Source: Bacteroidota bacterium (GTDB lineage: Bacteria; Bacteroidota; Bacteroidia; Chitinophagales; Chitinophagaceae). Taken from it: 64,000 bases of DNA. The notes under the pieces were generated by a model. That model was not told the DNA's origin and searched no databases. It saw only the letters and a program-made list of their open reading frames with translations. Location: the NCBI GenBank assembly GCA_023422835.1, contig JAFAGI010000007.1, positions 193,135-257,134 on the forward strand. The letters are read 5' to 3'. The translations under genes were made by a program, and so were the position numbers. Positions 50,250 to 59,753 of this stretch are shown one piece after another. Within the stretch, counting starts at the first letter, position 1. The number at the start of each line of letters is the position of its first letter.

Positions 50250-51545
50250 TTACCTGTTTGCTATCTTTTGTTTGTGTAAAGTGATGCCTAAAAAAATAAA
50301 GCCCAGCGAGAAGAAAACAGCCAGTGCAATGATAGAGCTGCGCATGGTGCCTGTAAGCTCCTGGATAAAACCAAAGCTGAACATGCCTAATACAATAGCT
50401 ATTTTTTCAGTAACATCATAGAAGCTGAAGAACGATGTAGTATCGCGAGTTTCAAGCATTATCTTAGAGTAAGTAGAACGGCTGAGCGACTGTATACCGC
50501 CCATTACCAAACCAACTGAAAATGCCAGTACATAAAACTGGTATTCTGTCACAGTAAAATAGGCGCCAATGCAAATCAGTATCCATGCACATACAACAAT
50601 CATCAGCGTTTGAATGTTGCCTATAGCTTTAGACAACCGCGCCATAAGGAAGGCCCCCGCAATAGCCACCAATTGAATAGTAAGAATACTGATAATCAGT
50701 TTATCTGTAGACAACTGCATTTCCTGGCTTCCAAATAAGGTAGCTGCCAGCATCACGGTTTGTACGCCCATGCCGTAACAAAAAAATGCAGCAAGAAAAT
50801 TTTTCAATACCGGCATTTTTTTTACCTGACTCCACACAATTTTTAATTCTGCAAATCCTTTGGTAAGCACATTTACATTTTTATCTTTCGGTATCGTAGA
50901 CTGCCGCAACCGGCGAAACGGTATTTGGGCAAAGCCTATCCACCATAAGCCTACCAATAGAAAAGAAATGCGGGATGCCATGCCGCTGTCCATACCGAAA
51001 GGCAGGCCTATGACAAATATAAAGCATATCAACTGCAGAATAACGCTGCCCACATAGCCGTAAGCAAATCCCTTGGCGCTGATCTTGTCTCTTGCACGCA
51101 TCGGCGCGATCTCCGGCAGGTAGGCATTGTAGAATACCAGGCCACCGCAAAAACCAATAGTTCCCAGGACAAACATCACAAGACCAAACGGTACCGTATC
51201 TTTCGTAAAAAAGAACAACATAGCACAGGCGCCGCCACCGATATACGTAAAAAACTTGAGGAAATTCTTTTTGTTGCCGCGGTAATCTGCAATGGAAGAA
51301 AGCACAGGTGAAAGGAAAGCTATTGCCAGGTATGCTACGGCAATTGCGTAATTGTACAAAGCAGCGCTTTTAAAAGTAATGCCAAAAACTTTTACTTTGT
51401 CTGCAAAGTGACCGCTCACATTGCTCGTGGTCATAGCTGTATAATAAACAGGAAAAATTGTAGAAGTGATTACCAGATTGTATGCGCTGTTAGCCCAGTC
51501 ATACATAGCCCATCCATTGACAATCCTGTTTGATTCTTTAGACAT
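50250..51545 (-). CDS. UMF1-family (Atg22-like) MFS transporter
   Basis: A 431-residue, 12-helix transporter: NGWAMYDWANSAYNLVITST (family start), YRGNKKNFLKFFTYIGGGAC, GFCGGLVFYNAYLPEIAPMR, GMGVQTVMLAATLFGSQE, GGIQSLSRSTYSKIM. Homologous to yeast Atg22, which exports amino acids from the vacuole; the bacterial substrate is unknown. Third gene of the minus-strand mlaE-like - uppP - UMF1 group. Confidence 0.9.
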   Translation of the reverse strand: MSKESNRIVNGWAMYDWANSAYNLVITSTIFPVYYTAMTTSNVSGHFADKVKVFGITFKSAALYNYAIAVAYLAIAFLSPVLSSIADYRGNKKNFLKFFTYIGGGACAMLFFFTKDTVPFGLVMFVLGTIGFCGGLVFYNAYLPEIAPMRARDKISAKGFAYGYVGSVILQLICFIFVIGLPFGMDSGMASRISFLLVGLWWIGFAQIPFRRLRQSTIPKDKNVNVLTKGFAELKIVWSQVKKMPVLKNFLAAFFCYGMGVQTVMLAATLFGSQEMQLSTDKLIISILTIQLVAIAGAFLMARLSKAIGNIQTLMIVVCAWILICIGAYFTVTEYQFYVLAFSVGLVMGGIQSLSRSTYSKIMLETRDTTSFFSFYDVTEKIAIVLGMFSFGFIQELTGTMRSSIIALAVFFSLGFIFLGITLHKQKIANR

Positions 51546-51554
51546 ACTGTAATA

Positions 51555-52355
51555 TTACATCATTTGCAATGATTGTCCACTCAATAGTAAAGCAAGTATT
51601 ACCATGCCTACAATGATCCGGTAAACGCCAAATGCGCGGAAGCCATTTTTCGAAACAAATGTTATGAACGATTTTATGGCAACAATGGCAACAATGAAAC
51701 CCACAACATTGCCTACGCCAAGCATCTGCCAGTCGTGCGGGGTAAGCTGCAAGGAGCTGTCTGTAAAATAATCGTACAATTTTTTGGAAGTAGCGCCAAA
51801 CATGGTGGGCACCGCCAAAAAGAAAGAAAATTCGGCAGCAGCTTTTTTAGTAAGTTTTTGCTGCAGCCCGCCTATAATGCTGGCTGCGCTGCGGCTGACG
51901 CCGGGCACCATAGCGAGGCACTGCCAAATACCAATCTTGAAAGCGCTCTTGTAAGAGATATTGTCCGAATCGTCGTGGACAGGTGTTTTAAATATTTTTT
52001 CAATGAACAATAAAAAAATACCTCCTACAACCAGCATTACAGCTACAATTGCAACACTGCCCAGGAACTTATCAATCTGCTTATTAAAAAGTATGCCGAG
52101 CACCACGGCAGGTATCACGGCGATGGCCAATTTGTAATAAAAATTCATGGACCTGAAAAAGCGGCGGAAGTAGAGCACCACAACCGACAAAATAGTACCA
52201 AGCTGAATAGACACATTAAATAATTGCACGAAAGGATCATTGGGATCAAGACCTAACAATGCGCTGCCGATGATTAAATGCCCCGTGGAAGAAACCGGTA
52301 AAAACTCTGTCAACCCCTCAATGATACCCAAAATAATTGCCTGAAATAAATCCAT
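51555..52355 (-). CDS. uppP: Undecaprenyl-diphosphatase
   Basis: A 266-residue membrane enzyme of the UppP/BacA family that recycles undecaprenyl diphosphate for cell-wall synthesis. Seen: IEGLTEFLPVSSTGHLIIGS and the second motif MVPGVSRSAASIIGGLQQKL, with eight helices. Lies 12 bases after the MlaE-like gene and 9 before the UMF1 gene. Confidence 0.96.
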   Translation of the reverse strand: MDLFQAIILGIIEGLTEFLPVSSTGHLIIGSALLGLDPNDPFVQLFNVSIQLGTILSVVVLYFRRFFRSMNFYYKLAIAVIPAVVLGILFNKQIDKFLGSVAIVAVMLVVGGIFLLFIEKIFKTPVHDDSDNISYKSAFKIGIWQCLAMVPGVSRSAASIIGGLQQKLTKKAAAEFSFFLAVPTMFGATSKKLYDYFTDSSLQLTPHDWQMLGVGNVVGFIVAIVAIKSFITFVSKNGFRAFGVYRIIVGMVILALLLSGQSLQMM

Positions 52356-52367
52356 AAAAATTTTAAA

Positions 52368-53126
52368 TTAAAGTAATACCGTAGCTATCACATAGTCGGC
52401 AATGAGAATAAGAATGGCGCTGGTAACGACCGCGCGGGTAGTAGCTTCGCCAATCTCCAGCGAACCTGAACCTCCCTTAATTTTATACCCGTAATAAGCC
52501 GATGCCGTGCTGATGATAAAAGCAAAAGTAAAAGCCTTGGTAAGTGCATACCACACGTTAAACATTTTAAATCCTATCTGCAAACCCATATCGTATATAT
52601 CGCCCGAAACAATTCCTGACATGGTTGCTGCAATCCTGCCGCCTATAATACCTACAATGATCGAAAAAATAACCAGTATGGGAATAGCGAATAAGCTTGC
52701 CAGCACTTTGGGTGTAATCAGGTAAGATGCAGAGTTTACACCCATTATCTCTAAAGCATCTATTTGCTCTGAAACCCGCATATTTCCTATTTCTGAGGCT
52801 ATTTTACTGCCGATAACGCCAGCCAGGATAATCGAAAGGATCGTAGGGGAAAGCTCCAGCAGGATGATATCTCTTGCCACCTGCGATATACTGGTTAAGG
52901 GCACCAGGGGGCTCACCAGCTGGTAAGCGATCTGTACTACCGTTACTGCTCCGAGAAATATAGACACTACCAGTACGATCGGAATGGTATTGATGCCCAT
53001 GAAAGCTGCCTGATCAAAAAATTCTTTCAGGTATAATCTCAAATTCTCCGGCTTTGAAAAAAAAGCCGTTTTAAGCAGCAGGAGGTAATCCCCAATGGTT
53101 TTTATGAATGATTTTAAAACTTTCAA
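52368..53126 (-). CDS. MlaE-family ABC transporter permease
   Basis: A 252-residue inner-membrane permease: FFDQAAFMGINTIPIVLVVS, LELSPTILSIILAGVIGSKI, EIGNMRVSEQIDALEIMGVN, ATTRAVVTSAILILIADYVI. MlaE takes part in phospholipid transport between the membranes with an ATPase (MlaF) and an MCE protein (MlaD), which are not in the window after it. First gene of this group; its start is preceded by a 179-base gap without features. Confidence 0.92.
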   Translation of the reverse strand: MKVLKSFIKTIGDYLLLLKTAFFSKPENLRLYLKEFFDQAAFMGINTIPIVLVVSIFLGAVTVVQIAYQLVSPLVPLTSISQVARDIILLELSPTILSIILAGVIGSKIASEIGNMRVSEQIDALEIMGVNSASYLITPKVLASLFAIPILVIFSIIVGIIGGRIAATMSGIVSGDIYDMGLQIGFKMFNVWYALTKAFTFAFIISTASAYYGYKIKGGSGSLEIGEATTRAVVTSAILILIADYVIATVLL

Positions 53127-53305
53127 ACCGGATGCAAATTACATTTTAATTCTAAAAAGGCGCGCAGGCGCTACAAATATTATTTGAGAAAATGTTGCCG
53201 GCTTTATAAATAAAACTGTTTACAATTATTCACTGTAATGAACAACGTAAACAGAAAAAATAAGGCGCTGCTTTTTAAACATAGAGAAAGCGGCGCCCAA
53301 ATTAT

Positions 53306-54187
53306 TTATTTAGCCAAAAATGCTTTTATTTTCTCGTGTAATCCACTACTCACGGGTACTACAGGCAGGCGCAGGTTATTTTTCACTAGTCCTTTCTCGC
53401 TCATGAATGCTTTAATGCCGGCAGGGTTGTTTTCAGCAAACATCATATCGTAGGCATCTATCATTTGGTCATTCACCTGTTTAGCTCCTTTAAAGTCATT
53501 GTTGAGGCAATGGTTTACCAGGCTGCTCATTTCTTCCGGAAATGCGTTCCCGGCAACGCTGATTACACCATCCATTCCGAGCGCCATCTGTCCGATGATA
53601 AGATCATCATCTCCGCTGGTAACCAGGAAATCTTCCGGCACGCTTCTGAGAATTTCTGCTATTTGCCTGAAGTTACCTCCGGCTTCTTTAATGCCTCCTA
53701 TATTGGGTACTTCATTCGCCAGGCGTATGGTAGTAGCTGCTTCCAGGTTTCGGCCTGTACGTGCTGTAACGTTGTACAACAATACAGGTTTTGGGGAATG
53801 CTCAGCTACCAGTTTGTAGTGCTGAAAAATTCCTTCTTGTGAAGGCTTGCTGTAGTAAGGCGATACGCTTAAGATAGCTGTAGCTTTATCAAGCGGTAAA
53901 TTTTTAAGGTCTTCCAGTACTGCACGCGTGTCGTTGCCGCCAACGCCGACAACCACGGGCACTCTGCCATTCACCTTATCGTAGGTGAAATTGATTATCT
54001 GTATTTTTTCCTCGTGTTGTATGGTAGGAGTCTCACCGGTTGTACCCAGCGTTACTAAGAAATCAACACCGCCATCAATCAAGAAATCTATTACTTTATC
54101 CAATGAATCAAAATCGATGGAACCGTTATCATTGAAAGGGGTTACAACTGCAACGCCCGTACCTCTTAAAACTTTTCTAAGTGACAT
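53306..54187 (-). CDS. dapA: 4-hydroxy-tetrahydrodipicolinate synthase
   Basis: A 293-residue class I aldolase of lysine/diaminopimelate synthesis. Seen: GTGVAVVTPFNDNGSIDFDS, LVTLGTTGETPTIQHEEK, VLLYNVTARTGRNLEAATTI (catalytic Tyr) and IGGIKEAGGNFRQIAEI (Schiff-base lysine). Full length. Twelve bases after accA, same operon. Confidence 0.96.
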   Translation of the reverse strand: MSLRKVLRGTGVAVVTPFNDNGSIDFDSLDKVIDFLIDGGVDFLVTLGTTGETPTIQHEEKIQIINFTYDKVNGRVPVVVGVGGNDTRAVLEDLKNLPLDKATAILSVSPYYSKPSQEGIFQHYKLVAEHSPKPVLLYNVTARTGRNLEAATTIRLANEVPNIGGIKEAGGNFRQIAEILRSVPEDFLVTSGDDDLIIGQMALGMDGVISVAGNAFPEEMSSLVNHCLNNDFKGAKQVNDQMIDAYDMMFAENNPAGIKAFMSEKGLVKNNLRLPVVPVSSGLHEKIKAFLAK

Positions 54188-54199
54188 TTATTTAAAAAT

Positions 54200-55174
54200 T
54201 TATGCTTCGGTAAATATTCCCATTTTTTCAAATTTGCGTATCCTGTCTTCTATGCGTTTTTCAGCAGGAATATTTTTTAGTTCCCGAATGTTGTCTATTA
54301 ATATTTTTTTCAAAATTTCGGCAGCTTCGGTATAGTTCCAGTGTGCTCCGCCTATCGGCTCGGGCACTACTCCGTCTACCAGTCCAAACCCGCTCATATC
54401 TTCTGATGTAAGCTTCAGTTGTGCTGCTGCTGTTTCTTTCTGGTCCCAGCTGCGCCATAGAATGGAGCTGCAGTTTTCGGGTGATATCACCGTATACCAG
54501 GAGTTTTCGAGCATAAACACTTTATCGCCCACGCCAATGCCCAGGGCCCCGCCGCTGGCGCCCTCACCAATGATCACGCAGATCACGGGCACTTTGAGGG
54601 TAAACATCTCGTAAATATTGCGTGCAATGGCTTCGCCCTGCCCTCTTTCTTCTGCTTCCATACCGGGGAAAGCGCCCGGCGTATCAATAAGCGTGACTAT
54701 TGGCTTATTGAATTTTTCTGCAAGTTTCATAAGGCGCAAGGCCTTTCGATATCCTTCGGGGTTGGGCATACCAAAGTTGCGCATTTGTCTTTGCTTGGTA
54801 TTGCTGCCCTTCTGCTGTCCGATGAACATTACTGTCTCGCCCTCCAAGCTTGCAAATCCGCCGACCATTGCTTTATCATCGCTGAAGTTGCGGTCGCCGT
54901 AAAGCTCATAGAAATCGGTGGTCATTTTATAAATATACTTCAGCGTATAAGGCCTGTCGGGATGACGGCTCAATTGTACACGCTGCCATGGAGTAAGGTT
55001 GTCTGTGATCTCTTTTCTCTTCTGAACGATGAGCTCTTCGAGTTGTGTAATATTTGCAGAATAATCTATTTTTTTATTTTTCTCTGCCAGCTTTTTTGTC
55101 TGATCGATCTGTTCATACAATTCCTTTATAGGAAGTTCGAAATCAAGAAACTGTCTGTTTGGATATTCAGGCAT
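54200..55174 (-). CDS. accA: Acetyl-CoA carboxylase carboxyltransferase subunit alpha
   Basis: A 324-residue subunit that transfers the carboxyl group from biotin to acetyl-CoA in fatty-acid synthesis. Seen: [120 protein letters not shown]. Full length; precedes dapA. Confidence 0.97.
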   Translation of the reverse strand: MPEYPNRQFLDFELPIKELYEQIDQTKKLAEKNKKIDYSANITQLEELIVQKRKEITDNLTPWQRVQLSRHPDRPYTLKYIYKMTTDFYELYGDRNFSDDKAMVGGFASLEGETVMFIGQQKGSNTKQRQMRNFGMPNPEGYRKALRLMKLAEKFNKPIVTLIDTPGAFPGMEAEERGQGEAIARNIYEMFTLKVPVICVIIGEGASGGALGIGVGDKVFMLENSWYTVISPENCSSILWRSWDQKETAAAQLKLTSEDMSGFGLVDGVVPEPIGGAHWNYTEAAEILKKILIDNIRELKNIPAEKRIEDRIRKFEKMGIFTEA

Positions 55175-55307
55175 ATCAAATTTTTAAGTTTCAAAGATAA
55201 GGAGAAATTGAGTGGCAAGATATTTTTGTAAAAAAATTTGGTGGATATTTTTTTTCATCCCATATTTGCACTCCCAAACGGACGGAACGCAAGTTTCAGA
55301 AGTTTAA

Positions 55308-55381
55308 GGATCGGTAGTTCAGTTGGTTAGAATGCCGCCCTGTCACGGCGGAGGTCGCGGGTTCGAGTCCCGTCCGGTCCG
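55308..55381 (+). tRNA. tRNA-Asp (anticodon GTC)
   Basis: A 74-base cloverleaf: acceptor GGATCGG/CCGGTCC with G discriminator, D-loop AGTTCAGTTGGTTAG, anticodon arm CCGCC-CTGTCAC-GGCGG with GTC at 55342-55344, variable AGGTC, T-arm GCGGGTTCGAGTCCCGT. The 3' CCA is not encoded. A terminator follows. Confidence 0.97.
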
Positions 55382-55396
55382 CTTTTAAAAAGTATA

Positions 55397-55431
55397 AAGG
55401 CTTGTAAATCAATGATTTGCAAGCCTTTTTT
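55397..55431 (+). terminator. Terminator after tRNA-Asp
   Basis: AAGGCTTGTAAAT and ATTTGCAAGCCTT pair (one T-G wobble), loop of 4 bases, then a T run to 55431. Confidence 0.85.
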
Positions 55432-55469
55432 CATGTCGGGGTATACAGTAACAAACAAAGGCAATATAT

Positions 55470-55496
55470 AAAAAAAGCCCCGCAAAATAGCAGGGC
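55470..55496 (-). terminator. Terminator of the GH43/galM operon
   Basis: On the minus strand GCCCTGC (55496-55490) pairs with GCGGGGC (55483-55477) around an A/T loop, then TTTTTTT. Confidence 0.7.
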
Positions 55497-55535
55497 AGTT
55501 ATTTTTATTCGTAAAAAACATCCTCTAAAACCACA

Positions 55536-56699
55536 TCACTTCTTCACAGAAAATCTATAATAAGAAATGGTGTGATAAGTATCTCCCGGCTTTAATTCGG
55601 TTGAAGGGAATGAAGGTTGGTTGGGGGAATCAGGAAAATGTTGTGTCTCTAAAGCAAAAGATGTACGCAGATCGTCTTTGTAGCCGCCCAACATTACATT
55701 CTTACTCTGCATAAAGTTACCGCTGTAAAATTGTATGCCGGGTTCTTGTGTATACACATCCATTGTAATGCCTGACTTGTCGCCTGTTATAGTGGCTGCA
55801 TGCGTTAATCCATAGGCTCCTTTTGTACCGTTGAGTACAAAATTGTGGTCGTAACCTTTACCGTTTTTCAGCTGTTCATGTTCATTATTTATTCTGGCAC
55901 CAATTGTGGTGGGCTTTAAAAAATCGAATGGTGTATTTGAAACAGATGCTAATTTGCCGGTTGGTATCAAGGTGGAATCAACGGGTGTATATTCATTGGC
56001 ATACAACTGCAGGGTATGTTGCAATATGTCGCCCGAACCTACACCATTTAAATTAAAAAAAGCATGATTGGTAAGATTTACTACTGTCTTCTTATTTGTT
56101 TGCGCTTTGTATTCCATTTTTACCGCATTGTCTGCGGTAAGGCTATATACCACTTTTACATTTAGCTCGCCGGGATATCCTTCTTCCATATCAGGGCTGG
56201 TATAATTAAGTTCTAAGGTACTGTCGTTTGGCTGAACGGCATCCCATACAACTGCCTGGAATCCTTTTTTACCGCCATGCAACGTGTTGGGACCGTTATT
56301 TAAGAACAGCGAATACTCTTTGTCATCAAGTGTAAATTTGCCTTTGGCAATTCTATTGCCGTATCTTCCAATTGTAGCGCCGAAATACGGCTCTGCGGAG
56401 TTTACATAGGCATTTACACTTTCCATACCGAGATTTACATCTACAAATTTCCCGTTTTTATCCGGAACCAGCAACCTTACAAAACGTGCGCCGTAGTTAG
56501 TAATATCCAAACGCATTCCATTATTATTTTTGAGCGTGTAAAGATGTGTTTGCTTTCCGTCAATGGTTGTGGAAAATTTGGCTGTATCAACAGAAACAGT
56601 ATCATTGTTTTCATTGTTTTTTTGCGCTTCGTTGCCCGCGCAAGATACAGTGCCTGCAAAGACCGCAGAGCAAAACATGATTTTTAACAGATGTTGCAT
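55536..56699 (-). CDS. galM: Lipoprotein aldose 1-epimerase
   Basis: A 387-residue lipoprotein (MQHLLKIMFCSAVFAGTVSC; lipobox GTVSC) of the GalM family. Seen: LDITNYGARFVRLLVPDKNG, EPYFGATIGRYGNRIAKGKF, TLDDKEYSLFLNNGPNTLHGG with the catalytic His, FNLNGVGSGDILQH (second His context) and FALETQHFPDSPNQ with the catalytic Glu. Interconverts anomers of sugars such as arabinose, xylose or galactose. Start at 56699 gives the signal; the ATG at 56741 gives none. Last gene of the PUL. Confidence 0.93.
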   Translation of the reverse strand: MQHLLKIMFCSAVFAGTVSCAGNEAQKNNENNDTVSVDTAKFSTTIDGKQTHLYTLKNNNGMRLDITNYGARFVRLLVPDKNGKFVDVNLGMESVNAYVNSAEPYFGATIGRYGNRIAKGKFTLDDKEYSLFLNNGPNTLHGGKKGFQAVVWDAVQPNDSTLELNYTSPDMEEGYPGELNVKVVYSLTADNAVKMEYKAQTNKKTVVNLTNHAFFNLNGVGSGDILQHTLQLYANEYTPVDSTLIPTGKLASVSNTPFDFLKPTTIGARINNEHEQLKNGKGYDHNFVLNGTKGAYGLTHAATITGDKSGITMDVYTQEPGIQFYSGNFMQSKNVMLGGYKDDLRTSFALETQHFPDSPNQPSFPSTELKPGDTYHTISYYRFSVKK

Positions 56700-56765
56700 A
56701 TGTGTGATTTTGATTTTGATTTTAAATATACATGATATCACAGTTATTATAAACAGATGACCATT

Positions 56766-57728
56766 TTATTTTTCCAACAATACTACAGGCCATCCTTTTC
56801 TATAAATAATTTTGCTCAGGTAAAAATGCCTGCCATAGCTTTTGTTATTAAAAGCGGATTGCGGGATTGCATGATATGCTATCCATTTTCTGCCGGCTTT
56901 GTCTTTGATCACAGAATTATGCCCAGGAGCAATTATGTTGGCATTCTTCTCTAAAACAACACTTTTACCGGTTTTATAATATTCTCCCAGAGTTTTATAC
57001 GGCCCTGTAAGCTTTTTGGCCCTTGCCACAAGGACTGCATAACGGGCATCGTTTCCACAACAATTATCCCCAGAATAATATAAATAATAATATCCCTTGT
57101 GATAGTCTATCCATGCGCCTTCCAGTAAATTTGTATACTCTTTTTCTCTGCCGGGAAAAATCAATGGCGTTGGTGATGAGCCTTTCTGAAACGCAGTCCA
57201 GCTTTTGTTCATCTCCTGGATTTTCAATGGTTGAAAATCTGATCCCCAGACCAGATAATTTTTTCCAGAGCGGTCTGTGATCGCAAAAGGGTCTATTTCT
57301 CTGAAACCTGGCCCGGCTAAAAGAGGCATTCCTTTATCAACAAAAGGCCCTTGCGGCTTATCTGAAAAAGCTATACCGAGCGCTTTTCCTTCTTCTTCAG
57401 CAACTGTTTCTGCAGAATAAAATAAAACATATTTTTTTAAATAAGAATCATACAAAACATGCGGGGCCCAGAAATCTTTGTATCCCCAAGAAGGCTTTTG
57501 CGGCAACGCATCTCCAATAATTTTCCAGGCTTTCAAATCATCGGAAACTGCTACCTGTATATTTACAGGCTTGCCGTTATAACTGCTATTTGTTGCATAA
57601 GCATAATATTTGCCATCAGCAATAATGACTGTAGGATCAGGAAAATCACTTTTGATAACAGCTTCTGACTGGGCAAAAGTGTATTGAGAAAAAATAAGGA
57701 ACAAAACCGTAAAGAAATATCTGTACAT
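56766..57728 (-). CDS. GH43-family arabinosidase/xylosidase (secreted)
   Basis: A 320-residue five-bladed beta-propeller glycosidase with signal peptide MYRYFFTVLFLIFSQYTFAQ. Seen: DFPDPTVIIADGKYYAYATN (catalytic Asp), REIDPFAITDRSGKNYLVWG (second Asp), LEGAWIDYHKGYYYLYYSGD (Glu). Activity on arabinan or arabinoxylan is likely. Six bases after the next GH43 gene. Confidence 0.9.
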   Translation of the reverse strand: MYRYFFTVLFLIFSQYTFAQSEAVIKSDFPDPTVIIADGKYYAYATNSSYNGKPVNIQVAVSDDLKAWKIIGDALPQKPSWGYKDFWAPHVLYDSYLKKYVLFYSAETVAEEEGKALGIAFSDKPQGPFVDKGMPLLAGPGFREIDPFAITDRSGKNYLVWGSDFQPLKIQEMNKSWTAFQKGSSPTPLIFPGREKEYTNLLEGAWIDYHKGYYYLYYSGDNCCGNDARYAVLVARAKKLTGPYKTLGEYYKTGKSVVLEKNANIIAPGHNSVIKDKAGRKWIAYHAIPQSAFNNKSYGRHFYLSKIIYRKGWPVVLLEK

Positions 57729-57733
57729 ATATT

Positions 57734-58768
57734 TTATGTTGAAGGTGACTGAAGCTGAACGTCTGGCCTTATTGGCTTGCCGAAATTCGGCGTACCGTCC
57801 CTGTTCCAGTTAAATCTTTGCGCGCGCGGAGAACGATGTCCGCCACAACCCTGGCCCGGCTTATCATTGGCGTGGTATAGTATCCAGTCTTCCCTGCCAT
57901 CCGGGGACTTAAAAAAAGAATTGTGCCCGGGTGCGTGCACACCATTTTCAGGAGATTTTACAAACAAAGGTTTCGGGTGTTTTTTCCAACTTGCAGGATC
58001 AAGCAGATCTGCGTTGGCATCTGCGGTGAGCAAACCCAAAGAATAATCATCTGTCCAGCAACCGTTGGCCGAATAAACTATATGCAATTTATTTTTATAA
58101 GGCAGGAATTGCGGGCCTTCATTGACATACACATAAGCGTCTCCAAGCCTGCCATTTCTTTCCCAGGGCAAGTCCGGACTGCTGATCTTTACACGTTCTC
58201 CGCTGATAGTCCATGGATTTTCCATTTTAGCAATGTAAATATTTTGCATACCGTTCACATCACCTTCCCAACCGGACCAGGCCATATACCAGACTCCTTT
58301 GTGCTGAATAAGGTTCCCGTCAATCGCCCATTTATCAGACGCGTCTGCAACTTTGCCTTTCAATATCCACGTGCCCTTCAGAGGGTCGGCTTCGCTATTC
58401 TGCACTACATACATTCTGTGATTAACGTTGTTGCCGTCATCTGCCGCAAAATACATGTACCATTTGCCATCAATAAAATGTATTTCAGGCGCCCAGATTT
58501 GTTTGGAATACATTGTAGACGGAGGCGGTGTCCATACAACTTTCTTTTCAGCAGTTTTTAAGTCTGTCAAATTTTTTGCCTTCCAGATGGTAAGGTTTGT
58601 GCCGGTGGTATGCGTATAATAATAATACCCATCTTTGTAAATGCTGTAAGGATCTGCGCCGGAAGGCAACAAAGGATTTGTGAAGGTCTTTGTTACACGC
58701 TGTGAAGTATGCGGTGCAGTACATGCTGCTAAGCCAAGTAAAAAAAACAAGGCAATCCTAAATCTCAT
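57734..58768 (-). CDS. GH43-family glycosidase, lipoprotein
   Basis: A 344-residue lipoprotein (MRFRIALFFLLGLAACTAPH; lipobox LAAC). Seen: LLPSGADPYSIYKDGYYYYT, WAPEIHFIDGKWYMYFAADD, WAIDGNLIQHKGVWYMAWSG, VNEGPQFLPYKNKLHIVYSA and APGHNSFFKSPDGREDW. The layout resembles exo-acting alpha-L-arabinofuranosidases. Surface or periplasmic location inferred from the lipobox. Confidence 0.9.
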   Translation of the reverse strand: MRFRIALFFLLGLAACTAPHTSQRVTKTFTNPLLPSGADPYSIYKDGYYYYTHTTGTNLTIWKAKNLTDLKTAEKKVVWTPPPSTMYSKQIWAPEIHFIDGKWYMYFAADDGNNVNHRMYVVQNSEADPLKGTWILKGKVADASDKWAIDGNLIQHKGVWYMAWSGWEGDVNGMQNIYIAKMENPWTISGERVKISSPDLPWERNGRLGDAYVYVNEGPQFLPYKNKLHIVYSANGCWTDDYSLGLLTADANADLLDPASWKKHPKPLFVKSPENGVHAPGHNSFFKSPDGREDWILYHANDKPGQGCGGHRSPRAQRFNWNRDGTPNFGKPIRPDVQLQSPST

Positions 58769-58811
58769 TCTACTTTATTTTTTTATGAATTATTTTTGCG
58801 TCAGGCAGAAA

Positions 58812-59753
58812 CTAATCTGTGGCTCTTAAAAACCTGAATGATTTTTTATCTGCCGTAAGGATTTTCTTACCATGCACATTGCTGAATGAAAGATCGATGA
58901 TGGCTGTTTTTCTATTGCCGACTTTTTCATTCGATTCATGTGTATGAAACACATATTGCATTTTATTCCGCTCAAACAGTATATCGCCATGACCGGTTCC
59001 GTTAACGCCCAACATTGTTTTAGAGATGACAGGGTTTCCTTCATACTTTTTCCATGGCCCAACCGGAGATGCGCTCACAGCATAGCCTACTGCGTAATCA
59101 GGATTGCGGAAATCGTTGGCGCTGTATACAAGGTAATACAGATTTTCATGTTTAAAAACTGTAGGGCCTTCCGCTACAGGCCATGCCACCTGTTGCGTAT
59201 TTTCCCATCCGTCTTCTGCTGCTATACATTCACGTAAAGTTTCTTCTTTTATGGAAGAAAGATCAGCATTGAGTTCTGCTACATAGATCCTGTTGCCATT
59301 ATTGAGCCGCACGTGATAAAGATATATTTTTCCCCCGTCAAAAAAAACAAAAGGATCAATCTGTTTCAACGGAGCAGGCAGTGGTTTATTTTTATTGGTA
59401 AAATTTCCTGTGGGCTTTTGAGCCGAAGCAATAGCAATATTTTCATTGGCCGTGTAAGCCATGTAGTATAAACTATTGTATGAAAATACCTGCGGCGCCC
59501 AGAAACCTTGTGTGCCGTATGCTGTACCTTTTCTCAATACGTAGCTTTCTTTTCTCCAATTGAGTTTATCGCGCGAAGTATATACTCGGAACCCGTCAGG
59601 CTCTGCAGTACCATAAAGATAATAAATTCCTTTGTGTGCGAATATGGTAGGATCAGCGAGGGAAATAATTGTACCGTTTTGTGGTTGCCGGCTTTTGCAG
59701 CTACAAAAAATAAGGCTGATGAGTATAAATTTTAGTACTTTTATATTCATCAT
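58812..59753 (-). CDS. GH43-family glycosidase, lipoprotein
   Basis: A 313-residue lipoprotein (KFILISLIFCSCKS; lipobox FCSC). Seen: LADPTIFAHKGIYYLYGTAE, WAPQVFSYNSLYYMAYTANE, QIDPFVFFDGGKIYLYHVRL, VAEGPTVFKHENLYYLVYSA, GHGDILFERNKMQYVFHTHE. Its 5' end overlaps the GH5-like gene by 4 bases. Precise specificity unknown. Confidence 0.9.
   Translation of the reverse strand: MMNIKVLKFILISLIFCSCKSRQPQNGTIISLADPTIFAHKGIYYLYGTAEPDGFRVYTSRDKLNWRKESYVLRKGTAYGTQGFWAPQVFSYNSLYYMAYTANENIAIASAQKPTGNFTNKNKPLPAPLKQIDPFVFFDGGKIYLYHVRLNNGNRIYVAELNADLSSIKEETLRECIAAEDGWENTQQVAWPVAEGPTVFKHENLYYLVYSANDFRNPDYAVGYAVSASPVGPWKKYEGNPVISKTMLGVNGTGHGDILFERNKMQYVFHTHESNEKVGNRKTAIIDLSFSNVHGKKILTADKKSFRFLRATD

Noticed and set aside
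55327..55521. Minus-strand reading frame containing GPDGTRTRDLRRDRAAF
   Set aside because: It is antisense to tRNA-Asp; this string is a well-known artefact of translating the complement of tRNA genes.
57923..58561. 212-residue open frame opposite a GH43 gene
   Set aside because: It is the complement of a clear GH43 coding sequence and shows no protein-like motif.
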